From assembly GCA_020629135.1 (NCBI GenBank), contig JAHDDX010000025.1:1-34690 (forward strand): 34,690 bases of DNA, written 5' to 3'. Shown here piece by piece: positions 8,127-17,024 of the stretch. Position 1 is the first letter of the stretch. Each line of letters starts with the position of its first letter. The position numbers and the translations under genes were made by a program. A model generated the notes under the pieces. The model saw only the letters and a program-made list of their open reading frames with translations. It did not search any database and was not told the DNA's origin. The stretch is from Hellea sp. Lineage in GTDB: Bacteria > Pseudomonadota > Alphaproteobacteria > Caulobacterales > Maricaulaceae.

Positions 8127-9323
8127 ATGTTTAAACGCTATTTAAAGAATTCAAGTGGTCAATTTGCGATCATGTTTTCCGTGACGGCAACGATGCTGAT
8201 GACTGGTATGGTTGTGGCTGTTGACTATACCAATATGGTAAAATCGCGAGCGAAAATCGCCGCAATTGCTGACGCTGCGGCCTTGGCCGGTGCCACAGTT
8301 TCAGACAAATCTGACGCCGAAAGAAGAGCGGTTGTACAAAAATTCGTGGACGCCAATGGCGGCGCATTTCTGCCTGCGACAATAAAAGGTGAACCAACAA
8401 TTATTTTTGATGACGTCAACGAAGAAGTCAGAGTTGCTATTCACACTGAGCTACCTATGTTTTTTGGAAATTTTATCGGCAAAAAGAAAGCAGCCGTTTC
8501 AAATGGCAGTATTGTCAGCTATATTGAGAAAAATCTTGATCCGGTAACGATTGCTTTTTCATTGGACGTCTCTGGGTCCATGGGCGGGACGACATCTGAT
8601 GGACGTATAAAAATTGACGCGTTGAAAGAATCGATCACGGACCTGTTTATGGCGATTGAGGAATCTGTCGATGAGCCTGGATTGCTGGATACGGCTCTAC
8701 GCACAGGGATGACGACTTACAATACAGCGATGGTTGACGATCAGAATATGAATTGGGGCTGGAACCATCTGCAAACAGCGGCCAATGCCTTAACCGCGGG
8801 AGGAGGCACAAATTCAGCGCCTGCGCTAGCCAATGCGTATAAGCAAATTCGGGATGATCGGGTATTTCGTTCCAATAATGATCCAGAATTCAAACTTAGC
8901 GACTTGAGAGAAACGGTTATCTTTATGACCGATGGTGATAATAACCAATCTGATTGGGATGATGAGTCTATTAAGCTATGTACGGAAATGCGAGCTGAGG
9001 GCATTAATATTTATTCCGTGGCCTTTGCGGCGCCGGATAAAGGTCAGGTGATGTTGCTGGATTGCGCATCTTGGGATGACAAAAATAAGGATAAGGGTAG
9101 TAAAAACCCTCGTGGTAATTCCGACCATCTAGGGTGTTTAAGGGCAACACAGAACGGTAACCCTCCTAGTGGAAACGGAAAAGGTCCTTGTAAAGATAGG
9201 TCAGGTAAAGAGGATCACTATTTTGACGCTGCAGATGCCACGGCATTCCGTAAAGCTTTTCGCGATATCGGCAAGGCCATTCTTAATCAGGATATTCGCA
9301 TTAAAAGTAAATCCGACGCCTAA
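8127..9323 (+). CDS. TadG-like protein with von Willebrand factor A domain
   Basis: The 398-residue protein has a TadE/TadG-type N-terminus: a short basic start, SSGQFAIMFSV, one membrane helix (about residues 13-33), then DYTNMVKSRAKIAAIADAAALA, which is typical of Flp-pilus assembly and related secretion proteins. A VWA domain follows, with the metal-binding MIDAS motif DVSGS at residues 147-151 and a later MTDGD. Near the C-terminus is a polar, Gly/Lys/Asn-rich insert with three cysteines. I chose ATG 8127 because the membrane start follows it directly; a longer frame from 7989 would overlap gcvPB. No other tad genes are here. It probably acts at the cell envelope; the exact role is unknown. 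Confidence 0.88.
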   Translation: MFKRYLKNSSGQFAIMFSVTATMLMTGMVVAVDYTNMVKSRAKIAAIADAAALAGATVSDKSDAERRAVVQKFVDANGGAFLPATIKGEPTIIFDDVNEEVRVAIHTELPMFFGNFIGKKKAAVSNGSIVSYIEKNLDPVTIAFSLDVSGSMGGTTSDGRIKIDALKESITDLFMAIEESVDEPGLLDTALRTGMTTYNTAMVDDQNMNWGWNHLQTAANALTAGGGTNSAPALANAYKQIRDDRVFRSNNDPEFKLSDLRETVIFMTDGDNNQSDWDDESIKLCTEMRAEGINIYSVAFAAPDKGQVMLLDCASWDDKNKDKGSKNPRGNSDHLGCLRATQNGNPPSGNGKGPCKDRSGKEDHYFDAADATAFRKAFRDIGKAILNQDIRIKSKSDA

Positions 9324-9353
9324 TCAGATAATAGAAAATTCAAATGCTCCCAT

Positions 9354-9386
9354 AAAAAAAGCCCTCCGCAATGCGGGGGGCTTTTT
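9354..9386. terminator. bidirectional intrinsic terminator
   Basis: The stem GCCCTCCGC (9361-9369) pairs with GCGGGGGGC (9373-9381) around a 3-base loop. It is flanked by seven A on the left and six T on the right, so it can terminate both the plus-strand TadG-like gene and the minus-strand ATP synthase operon, which converge here. Confidence 0.93.
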
Positions 9387-9407
9387 TGTCATCTTGTTAA
9401 CAGGTTG

Positions 9408-9926
9408 CTAGTTCAGCGATTTACCCATTTGTGCGATACCCTCATTGATCAGCTTAGTGTGATCCGTGGCACTGAGTTGACCCTTAAGAAGACTTTCGGC
9501 CGCCTCAAGCGCAATGTCAGCCGCCTTGGCTTTAACCTCGGCAAGTGCATGTGCTTCGGCGTTTGCAATTTTTGCTTCAGCCATAGCCGCGCGACGTTCC
9601 AAGCGCTCTGAAAGATCTTCACGAGCCTTCTCAGCCATAGCTTCTGCGTCGTGACGCGCCTGTCTGACGATGTCTTCAGCCTGCTCTTCAGCTTCTTTTT
9701 GTTTGCGCTGATAGGAAGCGAGCAATGTTTGGGCTTCTTCGCGTAGGCGACGCGCCTCATCCAGTTCTGCGCGGATCTTGTCTGCCCGGGCATCCAAAGC
9801 CTGTCCGATGGCCTTATGCGCCCCCTTCCAGAGCAAGAGCGCGAAAAACAGCATCACACAAACGGCGACCCAAAAACTAGGATCCAGATGAAGCGGGGTT
9901 CCAGCAGATGCGTATAAACGTGTCAT
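9408..9926 (-). CDS. atpF: ATP synthase F0 subunit b
   Basis: The 172-residue subunit has one N-terminal membrane helix (about residues 18-36, FWVAVCVMLFFALLLW) followed by a long charged coiled coil rich in Ala, Glu, Arg and Lys (about 45-165), the peripheral stator stalk of the F1F0 ATP synthase. The motif ALDARADKIRAELDEARRLR is typical of b subunits. It is the last gene of the F0 operon, 2 bases after the b' gene, and ends near the shared terminator. Confidence 0.95.
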   Translation of the reverse strand: MTRLYASAGTPLHLDPSFWVAVCVMLFFALLLWKGAHKAIGQALDARADKIRAELDEARRLREEAQTLLASYQRKQKEAEEQAEDIVRQARHDAEAMAEKAREDLSERLERRAAMAEAKIANAEAHALAEVKAKAADIALEAAESLLKGQLSATDHTKLINEGIAQMGKSLN

Positions 9927-9928
9927 GA

Positions 9929-10474
9929 CTAGCCTTTCACCGCGCCCAGCGCCTTTTTCAATTGCGCCGCTGTAGGTTTAATATTGCCAAGTTTTTGAAC
10001 GATGGCTGCCGTTGTATCCTGAGCAACTTTATCGATCTGAGACAACGCATCTGCCCGTTTTTTAGCGATCCGTTCATCCGCGACAGACTGCTTGGCTGCA
10101 AAATCCGCTTCAGCGGCTTCGACTTCTTTGGCAATATCGGCATCGATAGACTTACGAGTTGCTTCGGCAATATTGTGGGCCTTGGCTTTCGCTTTGGACA
10201 TGGTCCGTTCATATTCGATGACGGCCTGTTCCGCTTCCTGTTGCATGCGGGATGCGGAATCGAGATCGTCGGCGATCCGGTCAGACCGTTCATTAATGCC
10301 TTGTCCGATACGCGGCAGAATAAACTGCGACAGGACAAAATAAAGGAGACCAAAGGTAACCACCAGCCAGAAAATCTGGCTGCTCCAGGTCGAGAAATCC
10401 AATTGGGGAAGACCGCCAGAGGCTTCAGCCGCCTTGTGCGCGGCATCTTCCGCATATTTCGTTTCAGCTGCCAT
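9929..10474 (-). CDS. atpF': ATP synthase F0 subunit b'
   Basis: The 181-residue protein is the second stalk subunit, as found in alphaproteobacteria and photosynthetic organisms, which form b/b' heterodimers. The hydrophobic helix lies at about residues 31-52 (WSSQIFWLVVTFGLLYFVLS), preceded by an Ala-rich soluble N-terminus, and is followed by LPRIGQGINERSDRIADDLD and a long coiled coil. The Shine-Dalgarno GAGGAGG is 5 bases before the ATG. The gene lies between atpE and atpF. Confidence 0.95.
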   Translation of the reverse strand: MAAETKYAEDAAHKAAEASGGLPQLDFSTWSSQIFWLVVTFGLLYFVLSQFILPRIGQGINERSDRIADDLDSASRMQQEAEQAVIEYERTMSKAKAKAHNIAEATRKSIDADIAKEVEAAEADFAAKQSVADERIAKKRADALSQIDKVAQDTTAAIVQKLGNIKPTAAQLKKALGAVKG

Positions 10475-10499
10475 TACGGCCTCCTCAAGAACTACTTAA

Positions 10500-10724
10500 T
10501 TATCCAAACAGGATAATGAATGACATCACAAATCCGAACAGACCTGTCGCTTCACAAAGCGCGAAGCCGAGAAGAAGGTTTGTACGCTGTGAGGCCGCTG
10601 CAGACGGGTTACGAAGAGCGCCTGAGAGGTAGTTTCCGAATACGGTACCAATACCGATACCGGCACCGATAAGAGCCATAGATGCAAGGCCTGCACCGAT
10701 GTATCTTGCTGCTTCTGCTTCCAT
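10500..10724 (-). CDS. atpE: ATP synthase F0 subunit c
   Basis: The 74-residue proteolipid forms the proton-driven rotor ring. It has two membrane helices joined by the polar loop RNPSAA (about residues 38-43). The proton-carrying carboxylate is Glu58 in GFALCEATGLFGF. The start ATG follows AAGGAG at a good distance. The gene lies between atpB and the b' gene, the usual alphaproteobacterial order. Confidence 0.97.
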   Translation of the reverse strand: MEAEAARYIGAGLASMALIGAGIGIGTVFGNYLSGALRNPSAAASQRTNLLLGFALCEATGLFGFVMSFIILFG

Positions 10725-10763
10725 GATAGTTCTCCTTGAATATGGAATAATCAGATTAATTTA

Positions 10764-11513
10764 CTAGTGATCCACGTGATAGACGTCGTTGAGATAAACG
10801 CAGGTGAGGATCGCGAATACGAAGGCTTGTAGGGCGGCCACCAGGAATTCAAGTGCTACAATCGCGGTTGTTCCGATGACGGGTACGATCGCAGCGGCCC
10901 AGTAAACGCCGCCAAGGCTGATCAGCCAGGCGATAAAAATCGCAAAAACTTTCAGCATAACGTGGCCCGCCATCATATTAGCAAACAGACGTACACTCAG
11001 CGCAACAGGCCGCGCAATAAAGGAAATGATTTCGATCGGGACGATCAGGAAATACATGATGAAAGGCAGACCGCTCGGGGCGAAAATTTTGAAAAACCGA
11101 AGTCCGTTTTTCACAATGCCCATGACGAAGACCATGCCGACCACAAAGAATGACAGAGCGGCTGTAACGGCCAAATGTGATGTCGTCGTAAAGGCCCAAG
11201 GGTTCATGCCCAACAGATTGGCAAACAGGATGAAGAAGAAAATTGTGAAGACAAAGGGGAAAAACTTCATGGCTTCGGGGCCTGTTGTGTCTTTCACCAT
11301 GTCAGCAATGAATTCATAGCAGATTTCACCGAGAGATTGCAGGCGCCCCGGGATCAGTTTGCGACCCGTGGCTAAACCGAACAAAATGATGACCCCAAAC
11401 ACGGCGATGAACATCCACAGTGACGAGTTTGTAAAAGTCGTATCAATTGGTCCAAGCTGAGGGCCCTCAACAATCGGGGCAATCTCAAATTGTTTCATCG
11501 GGTCGTTTGCCAC
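10764..11513 (-). CDS. atpB: ATP synthase F0 subunit a
   Basis: The 249-residue membrane protein provides the proton half-channels facing the c-ring. It has about five to six membrane helices. The essential Arg lies in the conserved block RPVALSVRLFANMMAGH, and the N-terminal MKQFEIAPIV is family-typical. The start is GTG at 11513, supported by AAGGAG six bases upstream. An in-frame ATG five codons later (MKQFE) lacks this spacing. Confidence 0.96.
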   Translation of the reverse strand: MANDPMKQFEIAPIVEGPQLGPIDTTFTNSSLWMFIAVFGVIILFGLATGRKLIPGRLQSLGEICYEFIADMVKDTTGPEAMKFFPFVFTIFFFILFANLLGMNPWAFTTTSHLAVTAALSFFVVGMVFVMGIVKNGLRFFKIFAPSGLPFIMYFLIVPIEIISFIARPVALSVRLFANMMAGHVMLKVFAIFIAWLISLGGVYWAAAIVPVIGTTAIVALEFLVAALQAFVFAILTCVYLNDVYHVDH

Positions 11514-11538
11514 GTCCCACTCCTTTTAAAACGAAAAG

Positions 11539-11886
11539 CTAGGATTTACCTTGCTTTTCAAGTCGTTTCTTTTCTTCGGCTTCCATTTCAAGGACGAGCC
11601 GAAACGTATTTCTAAGTCCTGCGGCGAGACCCAGTACCAAGCCAAGAATTATGAACCAGGGCCCGGTTCCCGCGAAGTAATCTATGCCGTATCCGAGCGC
11701 GCAACCCACCAAAACAGCGACCACAAGCTCGGTACTAATGCGCCATGCCATGCCAAGAAGGGAATTGTCATTTTCATACTCAACTTCTGGGGCGTGTCTT
11801 TGCTTCGCATCTTCCAGGCGCTGCTCAAGATCATCCAAGTCTGAAGTCTTTGGTGAGTTTGAAGAATTTCCGTTCTTATCTGACAT
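11539..11886 (-). CDS. atpI: ATP synthase protein I (AtpI family)
   Basis: The 115-residue protein has a polar, Ser/Asn/Asp-rich N-terminal third containing a short helix (DLDDLEQRLEDAKQRH), then two membrane helices with Gly-rich stretches (about residues 49-70 and 76-95), as in AtpI/Ncl-type assembly factors. AtpI assists c-ring assembly or ion handling in other bacteria. It is the first gene of the F0 operon, 25 bases before atpB. The 184 bases between it and smc (11887-12070) contain no gene; a GANTC site (GAGTC, 12060-12064) and a short CGCGA/TCGCG hairpin near 11943-11959 are all I see there. The operon promoter should be in this gap. Confidence 0.9.
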   Translation of the reverse strand: MSDKNGNSSNSPKTSDLDDLEQRLEDAKQRHAPEVEYENDNSLLGMAWRISTELVVAVLVGCALGYGIDYFAGTGPWFIILGLVLGLAAGLRNTFRLVLEMEAEEKKRLEKQGKS

Positions 11887-12070
11887 AAATCACATTCCGC
11901 TTTCACAAGGAAATGGATGAAAAAACCAGCCCCTCAAAAGCGCGCGAAACTTACTCGCGAGGCCCTATGAAGTCAACCATAGCTGGCCTTGGGTTAAGTG
12001 GTTGAAAACAATAGAAAAAAGGCGAAATTTTGAGGGTGCGACAATTCTGCTCTATTACTGAGTCGTAATC

Positions 12071-15000
12071 TTACTCAGCCGCCACCAATTGGGTCGCCGT
12101 ATTGAGCTCCATAGACACAAGCTGCGAGACACCTTGTTCTGCCATTGTGACGCCAAATAGACGGTTCATGCGAGACATGGTGACGGCATTATGGGTAATG
12201 GCAATGAATTTGGTGTTGGTTTGGCGGGTCATTTCGTCCAATAGGTCGCAATAGCGAGAGACATTGGCGTCATCGAGCGGCGCGTCAACTTCGTCCAACA
12301 CACAAATCGGCGCGGGATTTGATAAAAATACGGCAAATATCAGAGCCGTTGCTGTCAACGCCTGCTCTCCGCCGGACATTAAAGACATAGAACCAAGTTT
12401 CTTGCCGGGTGGGCTGACCATAATCTCGAGACCAGCCTCAAGCGGATCATCTGATTCCGTCAACGCTAATGAGGCTTCACCGCCACCAAACAGCGTCCGG
12501 AAGAGTTTGCCAAAATGATCGTTTACCGTTTCAAAGGCCTGAAGTAGCCGTTCGCGGCCTTCGGAATTGAGTTCGTCTATACCCTCGCGCAGGCGCGCAA
12601 TGGCGGCAATAAGATCTTCCCGCTCGGAGGTCATAGCTTCGAGACGTTCTTCCTGTTCTTGGGCTTCGACATCAGCGCGTAAATTGACTCCGCCCATACG
12701 CTCTCGCTCATTTTGTAGGCGTTCCAGCTTCCGTTCGATATCAGTTTCCGTCAGATTGCTGTCCGCTGGCAATTCACCGAGCAATCCTGCCAGTCCGCCG
12801 GGTTCGCAGGAAAGCGTTTCCACGATGCGGGCCTTAACGTCTTCAATCCGTTCTTTTGCCGCTGTTAGCCGGGCTTCGGTCGCGGCGCGCTCTTCGCGAG
12901 CGCTGGCATGTTTATTTTCAGCGTGTTTGGCATCTGATTCCGCATTCCGCAGGGCGGTTTCTGCCTCGGCCAGACCATCAGCGGCGGCGTTGCGGCGGGC
13001 TTCGGCCGCTTCCAGTTCTGAAAATAATGCGCTGCGGCGTTCTTCAAACTGGTCCGGACCGCTGGTCGACGCTCGCAAGGTCTCTTCTGAAATCTGTAGG
13101 CGCTGGGTTAAGGATTCGAGGCGCTCTTCCGCCAGTTGGCCGCGCTTGACCCAGTTGGCCCGTTCCGTCTCAACGGCGTTTAGCCGGGCCTTCCGGGCAT
13201 CTGATTCATTTTTCAGGCTCCGGTAATGGGCGCTGGCATCATCAGCCGCTTCGCGGGCATCACGTAGATTATTCTCAAGCAATTGACCTTGCTCAACCAA
13301 ATGTTCGGCGCCTTCGAATTCCGCTGATATTTTTTCGGCGGCGTCCAGAGTTTGCTGATTGTCAGAGATTTCATTGTCCAAGCGGTGCAGGCGATCAGTC
13401 AGCGCTTGTGTCTCTGCTTCTCGTCGAACAACATCGGTTTCGAATTTGGACAGAGCGGATTGGGCATCACGTTCCTTGTGCTCCAAATCCGGTAAAGTTG
13501 TGCGAAACTCTCTCAGGGCCTGTACCAAAGCCTGTCGAGAGGCTTTAGCTTGGTCAAAATCGGCCTGAGAGTTTTCGACTGATTGAAGCAGCGACCCGAC
13601 TTCTGTCTCGATCTCAGCAAGGCGATTTTGTTGTTGTAAACGGATCGCGGCAGGGGTTTCGGCGCCAGCATCCATTTCAAACCCGTCCCAGCGTAAAAGT
13701 TGCCCGTCTTGGGTCACCAGCCTTTGCCCGGGAAGCAGTTTGGATTTCAAATTTGGAATATCAACGGAATTGGCGACACCGATTTGAGATAAACGGGCGG
13801 TGAGTTCGGCCGGTGCGGTGACAAATTCACTGAGCGGACGGATATTGTCTGGTAGGGCTTGCGATGGCTTGTCAGCACCCCCCCATTTTAAAGGCGCGCT
13901 ACCACTGATTGGGGCGTCGAGGTCATCGCCTAAGGCGGCCGCTAATGCTTGCTCATACCCCTTTTGAACGTCAATGGCGTTTAAAGCCGATGTTAAGCCG
14001 TCATCCGTATCGCGGGCAAAAAGCTTTGTCAGCGTGGATTGTTCCGACTGAATTTTAGTTAAGGCCTGACGGTGGCTGGAAAGCGTTTCCCGGTGCTGGT
14101 TTTCTTTATCTTCCAGTTCTGATCGTTCGGCCTGTAACTCCCGTTCCTTAACGCGCGCTGCTTCCAAAGCATTGCGGGCATCTTTTGCCGAGACATCAAA
14201 CAAATTATTGTTGGATGCCGGGGCGGAGGCACGGGTGTCATTAAGCTTTTGCTCCGTTTGCCGTTTTTCGGACTGAAGCCGTTCCAATCGCACTTTGGCG
14301 TTAGCCACATCCCGCTCCAGACCTTCCTTGCGGGCCGTTTGATCCGCAATTTTTCGGGTCAATTCGTTGAATTCGTTTTCAAGCGTTGTTCGGGCTTCGA
14401 TTGCTGAGGCCGCGATCGTTTGTGCCTCCGATATGGCGGCGGTCATGTCCTTGGCGTTTGAAAGGGCTTCAAATTCGCTGTCGAGACGTGTCTTTGCGGA
14501 TTTGGCATCCTCAGCGATCGCCATTTCGCGCTCAATATCGACGCCTAATTGCTCAATCTGGCCTTCTAACTTGCGAATTTCAGTCTTGGCTGAGGCTTCG
14601 TCTTGCTCCAGCGTTTCTTTCGCCGCATTAAGCCGAGCCAGAACTGCTGCGGCGATCAACTGTTCTTCGCGCTTGGGTTCCAAGGTTTCTGCAAGTTCCG
14701 TGGCTTTGCGCGTAAGTTCCGCTGCCTTAGCCGCGAGATCCTGTACGTCAGTTTCACTGGCTTTCAGAGCGGCTTCTGAGGCGGATAAAATTTCCAAGGC
14801 AGATTGCCAGCGCTTAAGCCACAACAAGGCCTTAAACTCGTGAATTTCACCGGCCAGGCGCTTATAGCGAGCCGCTTGGCGCGATTGCCGACGAAGCGAT
14901 GCCAGCTGGCTTTCAATTTGCTGTACAACATCTTCCAACCGGTCGAGATTGGTTTCAGCGGCGCGCAGACGCAATTCAGCCTCGTGACGGCGTGTGTGCA

Positions 15001-15526
15001 AACCGGAAATCCCGGCGGCTTCTTCAAGAATGCGGCGTCGATTTGAGGGCTTAGCGCCGATTAACTCATTGATCTGACCTTGCCGAACCAGGGCAGGGGA
15101 GTTTGCGCCTGTGCTGGCATCAGCAAAAAGCAGCTGAATGTCTTTTGCGCGAACCGTCTTGCCGTTGACTTTATATTTGCTGCCCTGGCCTTTGGTAATA
15201 ATCCGGGTGACTTCCAGATCATCCGTATCATTAAATATAGAGGGTGCGATCCGAGCCCGGTTATCAATATTTAAAGTGACATGGGCCTGATTACGAGGCG
15301 GCCGCATTTTTGTGCCGTTAAAAATAACGTCATCCATGCCTTTGGCGCGCATGGCTTTAGCTGAATTCGCGCCCATAACCCAGCGAATGGCTTCCAGTAG
15401 ATTAGACTTGCCGCACCCATTTGGTCCGACAATTCCGGTGAGCCCCGGTTCAATCAGAAAGTCGGTTGGGTCAACAAAGGACTTAAACCCGACAAGCTTG
15501 ATCTGATTGAAGACGAGGCTACCCAT
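12071..15526 (-). CDS. smc: chromosome segregation ATPase SMC
   Basis: The 1151-residue protein is the ATPase of the SMC-ScpAB condensin complex that organises and segregates the chromosome. The Walker A motif GPNGCGKSN is at residues 34-42. Two long coiled-coil arms flank a hinge at roughly residues 505-660. The ABC signature MSGGE ends near residue 1054, and Walker B reads PICVLDEVDAPLDD with Asp1078-Glu1079. Length fits alphaproteobacterial SMC. The ATG at 15526 is 3 bases after the stop of the DsbA-like lipoprotein gene, so the two are coupled. scpA and scpB are not in the window. Confidence 0.98.
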   Translation of the reverse strand: MGSLVFNQIKLVGFKSFVDPTDFLIEPGLTGIVGPNGCGKSNLLEAIRWVMGANSAKAMRAKGMDDVIFNGTKMRPPRNQAHVTLNIDNRARIAPSIFNDTDDLEVTRIITKGQGSKYKVNGKTVRAKDIQLLFADASTGANSPALVRQGQINELIGAKPSNRRRILEEAAGISGLHTRRHEAELRLRAAETNLDRLEDVVQQIESQLASLRRQSRQAARYKRLAGEIHEFKALLWLKRWQSALEILSASEAALKASETDVQDLAAKAAELTRKATELAETLEPKREEQLIAAAVLARLNAAKETLEQDEASAKTEIRKLEGQIEQLGVDIEREMAIAEDAKSAKTRLDSEFEALSNAKDMTAAISEAQTIAASAIEARTTLENEFNELTRKIADQTARKEGLERDVANAKVRLERLQSEKRQTEQKLNDTRASAPASNNNLFDVSAKDARNALEAARVKERELQAERSELEDKENQHRETLSSHRQALTKIQSEQSTLTKLFARDTDDGLTSALNAIDVQKGYEQALAAALGDDLDAPISGSAPLKWGGADKPSQALPDNIRPLSEFVTAPAELTARLSQIGVANSVDIPNLKSKLLPGQRLVTQDGQLLRWDGFEMDAGAETPAAIRLQQQNRLAEIETEVGSLLQSVENSQADFDQAKASRQALVQALREFRTTLPDLEHKERDAQSALSKFETDVVRREAETQALTDRLHRLDNEISDNQQTLDAAEKISAEFEGAEHLVEQGQLLENNLRDAREAADDASAHYRSLKNESDARKARLNAVETERANWVKRGQLAEERLESLTQRLQISEETLRASTSGPDQFEERRSALFSELEAAEARRNAAADGLAEAETALRNAESDAKHAENKHASAREERAATEARLTAAKERIEDVKARIVETLSCEPGGLAGLLGELPADSNLTETDIERKLERLQNERERMGGVNLRADVEAQEQEERLEAMTSEREDLIAAIARLREGIDELNSEGRERLLQAFETVNDHFGKLFRTLFGGGEASLALTESDDPLEAGLEIMVSPPGKKLGSMSLMSGGEQALTATALIFAVFLSNPAPICVLDEVDAPLDDANVSRYCDLLDEMTRQTNTKFIAITHNAVTMSRMNRLFGVTMAEQGVSQLVSMELNTATQLVAAE

Positions 15527-15529
15527 AGA

Positions 15530-16225
15530 TTATTCCGTTGGAGCTTCCTCAGGCGCCTCTTCGGACGCGGGCATGTCTTCGCCCAATAACGGGGCGAGTT
15601 TTTCATCGATGCTTTCAATGGTGAATACTTTTTCCTTCTTACCATTAATAAAGAAGGTTGGCGTGCTGGAAACGCCGGCATCTTGCCCGCCTTGAACGAC
15701 GGCCTTGTATTTGGCGATTTCCTCTTCGCTGCTCAGGCAGGCCTCAAAATCGGCTTCGCTTAATCCTGAAGCCTTCGCCAGATCCACATAGGCCTGGCGT
15801 TTATCTGGCGCGCTTAACAGGGCGCGCTGGCGTTGGAACTGCATGGAAATGTTCTCAAAATAACGGTCTTCAGCGGCGCAGTTGGCAATCAGAAAGCCGG
15901 CCTGGGCCAGGTTTTCAGGCGGGGTCGGAAATTCACGAAAGATAAAACGGACTTTGCCGCTATCCACATATTTCTTTTTAAAGTCCGGATAAACGGAGGT
16001 ATGCCAATTGGCGCAGGCTCCGCAGACAACGGAGGCATATTCGACAATGGTCACGGCAGCATCTGGATTTCCGATGGCATGATCACCTGCGACTTCATAT
16101 TCGCTTTGGCTTCCGCCCGTGGTGGTGGTTGCCGTCTTGTCTCCACAGGCGGACAGCATCAGGGCTCCGGCCAGGGTCACCATGACGGTACGGGTTAACG
16201 AATCAGTTTTAGAAAACTGCAACAT
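15530..16225 (-). CDS. DsbA-like thioredoxin-fold lipoprotein
   Basis: The 231-residue protein has a signal sequence with lipobox LSAC (Cys27), a Thr/Gly/Ser-rich linker, and a DsbA/DsbG-type thioredoxin fold with an inserted helical domain. The redox motif is CGAC at residues 68-71, and the cis-proline loop reads SSTPTFFING. The C-terminus is an acidic tail rich in Glu and Pro. It probably catalyses disulfide exchange in the envelope. It lies directly upstream of smc (3 bases) and 74 bases downstream of a second DsbA-like gene. A perfect CtrA-type box lies in that gap. Confidence 0.9.
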   Translation of the reverse strand: MLQFSKTDSLTRTVMVTLAGALMLSACGDKTATTTTGGSQSEYEVAGDHAIGNPDAAVTIVEYASVVCGACANWHTSVYPDFKKKYVDSGKVRFIFREFPTPPENLAQAGFLIANCAAEDRYFENISMQFQRQRALLSAPDKRQAYVDLAKASGLSEADFEACLSSEEEIAKYKAVVQGGQDAGVSSTPTFFINGKKEKVFTIESIDEKLAPLLGEDMPASEEAPEEAPTE

Positions 16226-16266
16226 AGGTCACTCTCGCAATTTGAACGTTCTTGGCAAGTTCGGGG

Positions 16267-16281
16267 TTAAGGTTTTATTAA
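16267..16281. promoter_or_regulatory. candidate CtrA box, perfect TTAA-N7-TTAA
   Basis: TTAAGGTTTTATTAA at 16267-16281 matches TTAA-N7-TTAA. Read on the minus strand it is TTAA-TAAAACC-TTAAC, which also fits the longer consensus ending in C. Its near edge is 41 bases upstream of the DsbA-like lipoprotein start, so it could control that gene and smc. The stretch is AT-rich, which raises the chance of a random match. Confidence 0.45.
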
Positions 16282-16299
16282 TTTATTAACAGATTCTTA

Positions 16300-17010
16300 T
16301 CATTTACCAGGCATTGGCGTCATTCCAGAGGCCACTTTGCTATCAATCAGGGCCGATAATCCCTTTGCTGACGTATCGCCGCGATAAAGTTCGCCGTCCA
16401 CGATAAAGGCGGGTACACCTTCGATTCCGCCGGCTTCGGCACGTAATAATGACCGATTAATCCGTTTGAAATTGTCTTCATTCGAAAAACAGGCGGTCAT
16501 GGCTTCTTCATTTTCAAGTCCAACGCGCTGTCCAAGCCCGTCATAGGTTTCTTTGGCCCTGCCGGCTTTGACAGCCTCGAAAATAGCCGCCTGTGACTGC
16601 ATTTGATGCACGATCTCATCAAAATATTGATCTTCAGTCCCACAATTGGCGAGGAGGAAACCAGCCATTGCCAATTGCGCTGGCGCGGTAGGGAATTCGC
16701 GAAAAGTGACGCGGATGTCGCCATTGTCAATATGATTGGCTTTAAAACTTGGCCAGTGATTGGTGAACCAGTCGGAGCAGTGCGGACAGGTGACCGAGGC
16801 ATAAATAATCATACTCACCGGCGCGGTCTCGGAGCCTATGGAATGATCGTCTGGAGCTTCGTTAAACACATGATCTATGTCGATCTCACGTTTTTCTTTA
16901 GCCGGAGCATGAGAGGAATGGTCATGATCATGGTCATGGCTTTGGGCAAAACTTAAACCGCCTGCAAAAAGAGTGGAAACAGCCAAAAGCGATAAAATTG
17001 ATTTTCTCAT
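16300..17010 (-). CDS. DsbA-like periplasmic thiol-disulfide oxidoreductase with His-rich N-terminus
   Basis: The 236-residue protein has a cleavable signal peptide (MRKSILSLLA..., cleavage near residues 22-23), then a His/Asp-rich run SHDHDHDHSSH (residues 24-34) that could bind metal, then a thioredoxin fold. The redox motif is CPHC at residues 75-78, the same dipeptide as E. coli DsbA. The cis-proline loop reads GVPAFIVDG. It resembles the DSBA family (PF01323 or PF13462 types). It is the gene between dciA and the lipoprotein paralogue, 14 bases after dciA, so cotranscription with dciA is likely. Confidence 0.9.
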   Translation of the reverse strand: MRKSILSLLAVSTLFAGGLSFAQSHDHDHDHSSHAPAKEKREIDIDHVFNEAPDDHSIGSETAPVSMIIYASVTCPHCSDWFTNHWPSFKANHIDNGDIRVTFREFPTAPAQLAMAGFLLANCGTEDQYFDEIVHQMQSQAAIFEAVKAGRAKETYDGLGQRVGLENEEAMTACFSNEDNFKRINRSLLRAEAGGIEGVPAFIVDGELYRGDTSAKGLSALIDSKVASGMTPMPGK

Positions 17011-17024
17011 GATAATATCCAGTT

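Noticed and set aside
12567-13226. Long open frame antisense to smc (about 219 residues, Ser/Arg/Ala-rich)
   Set aside because: It is the low-complexity mirror of the smc coiled-coil codons, has no recognisable domain and no ribosome binding site support.
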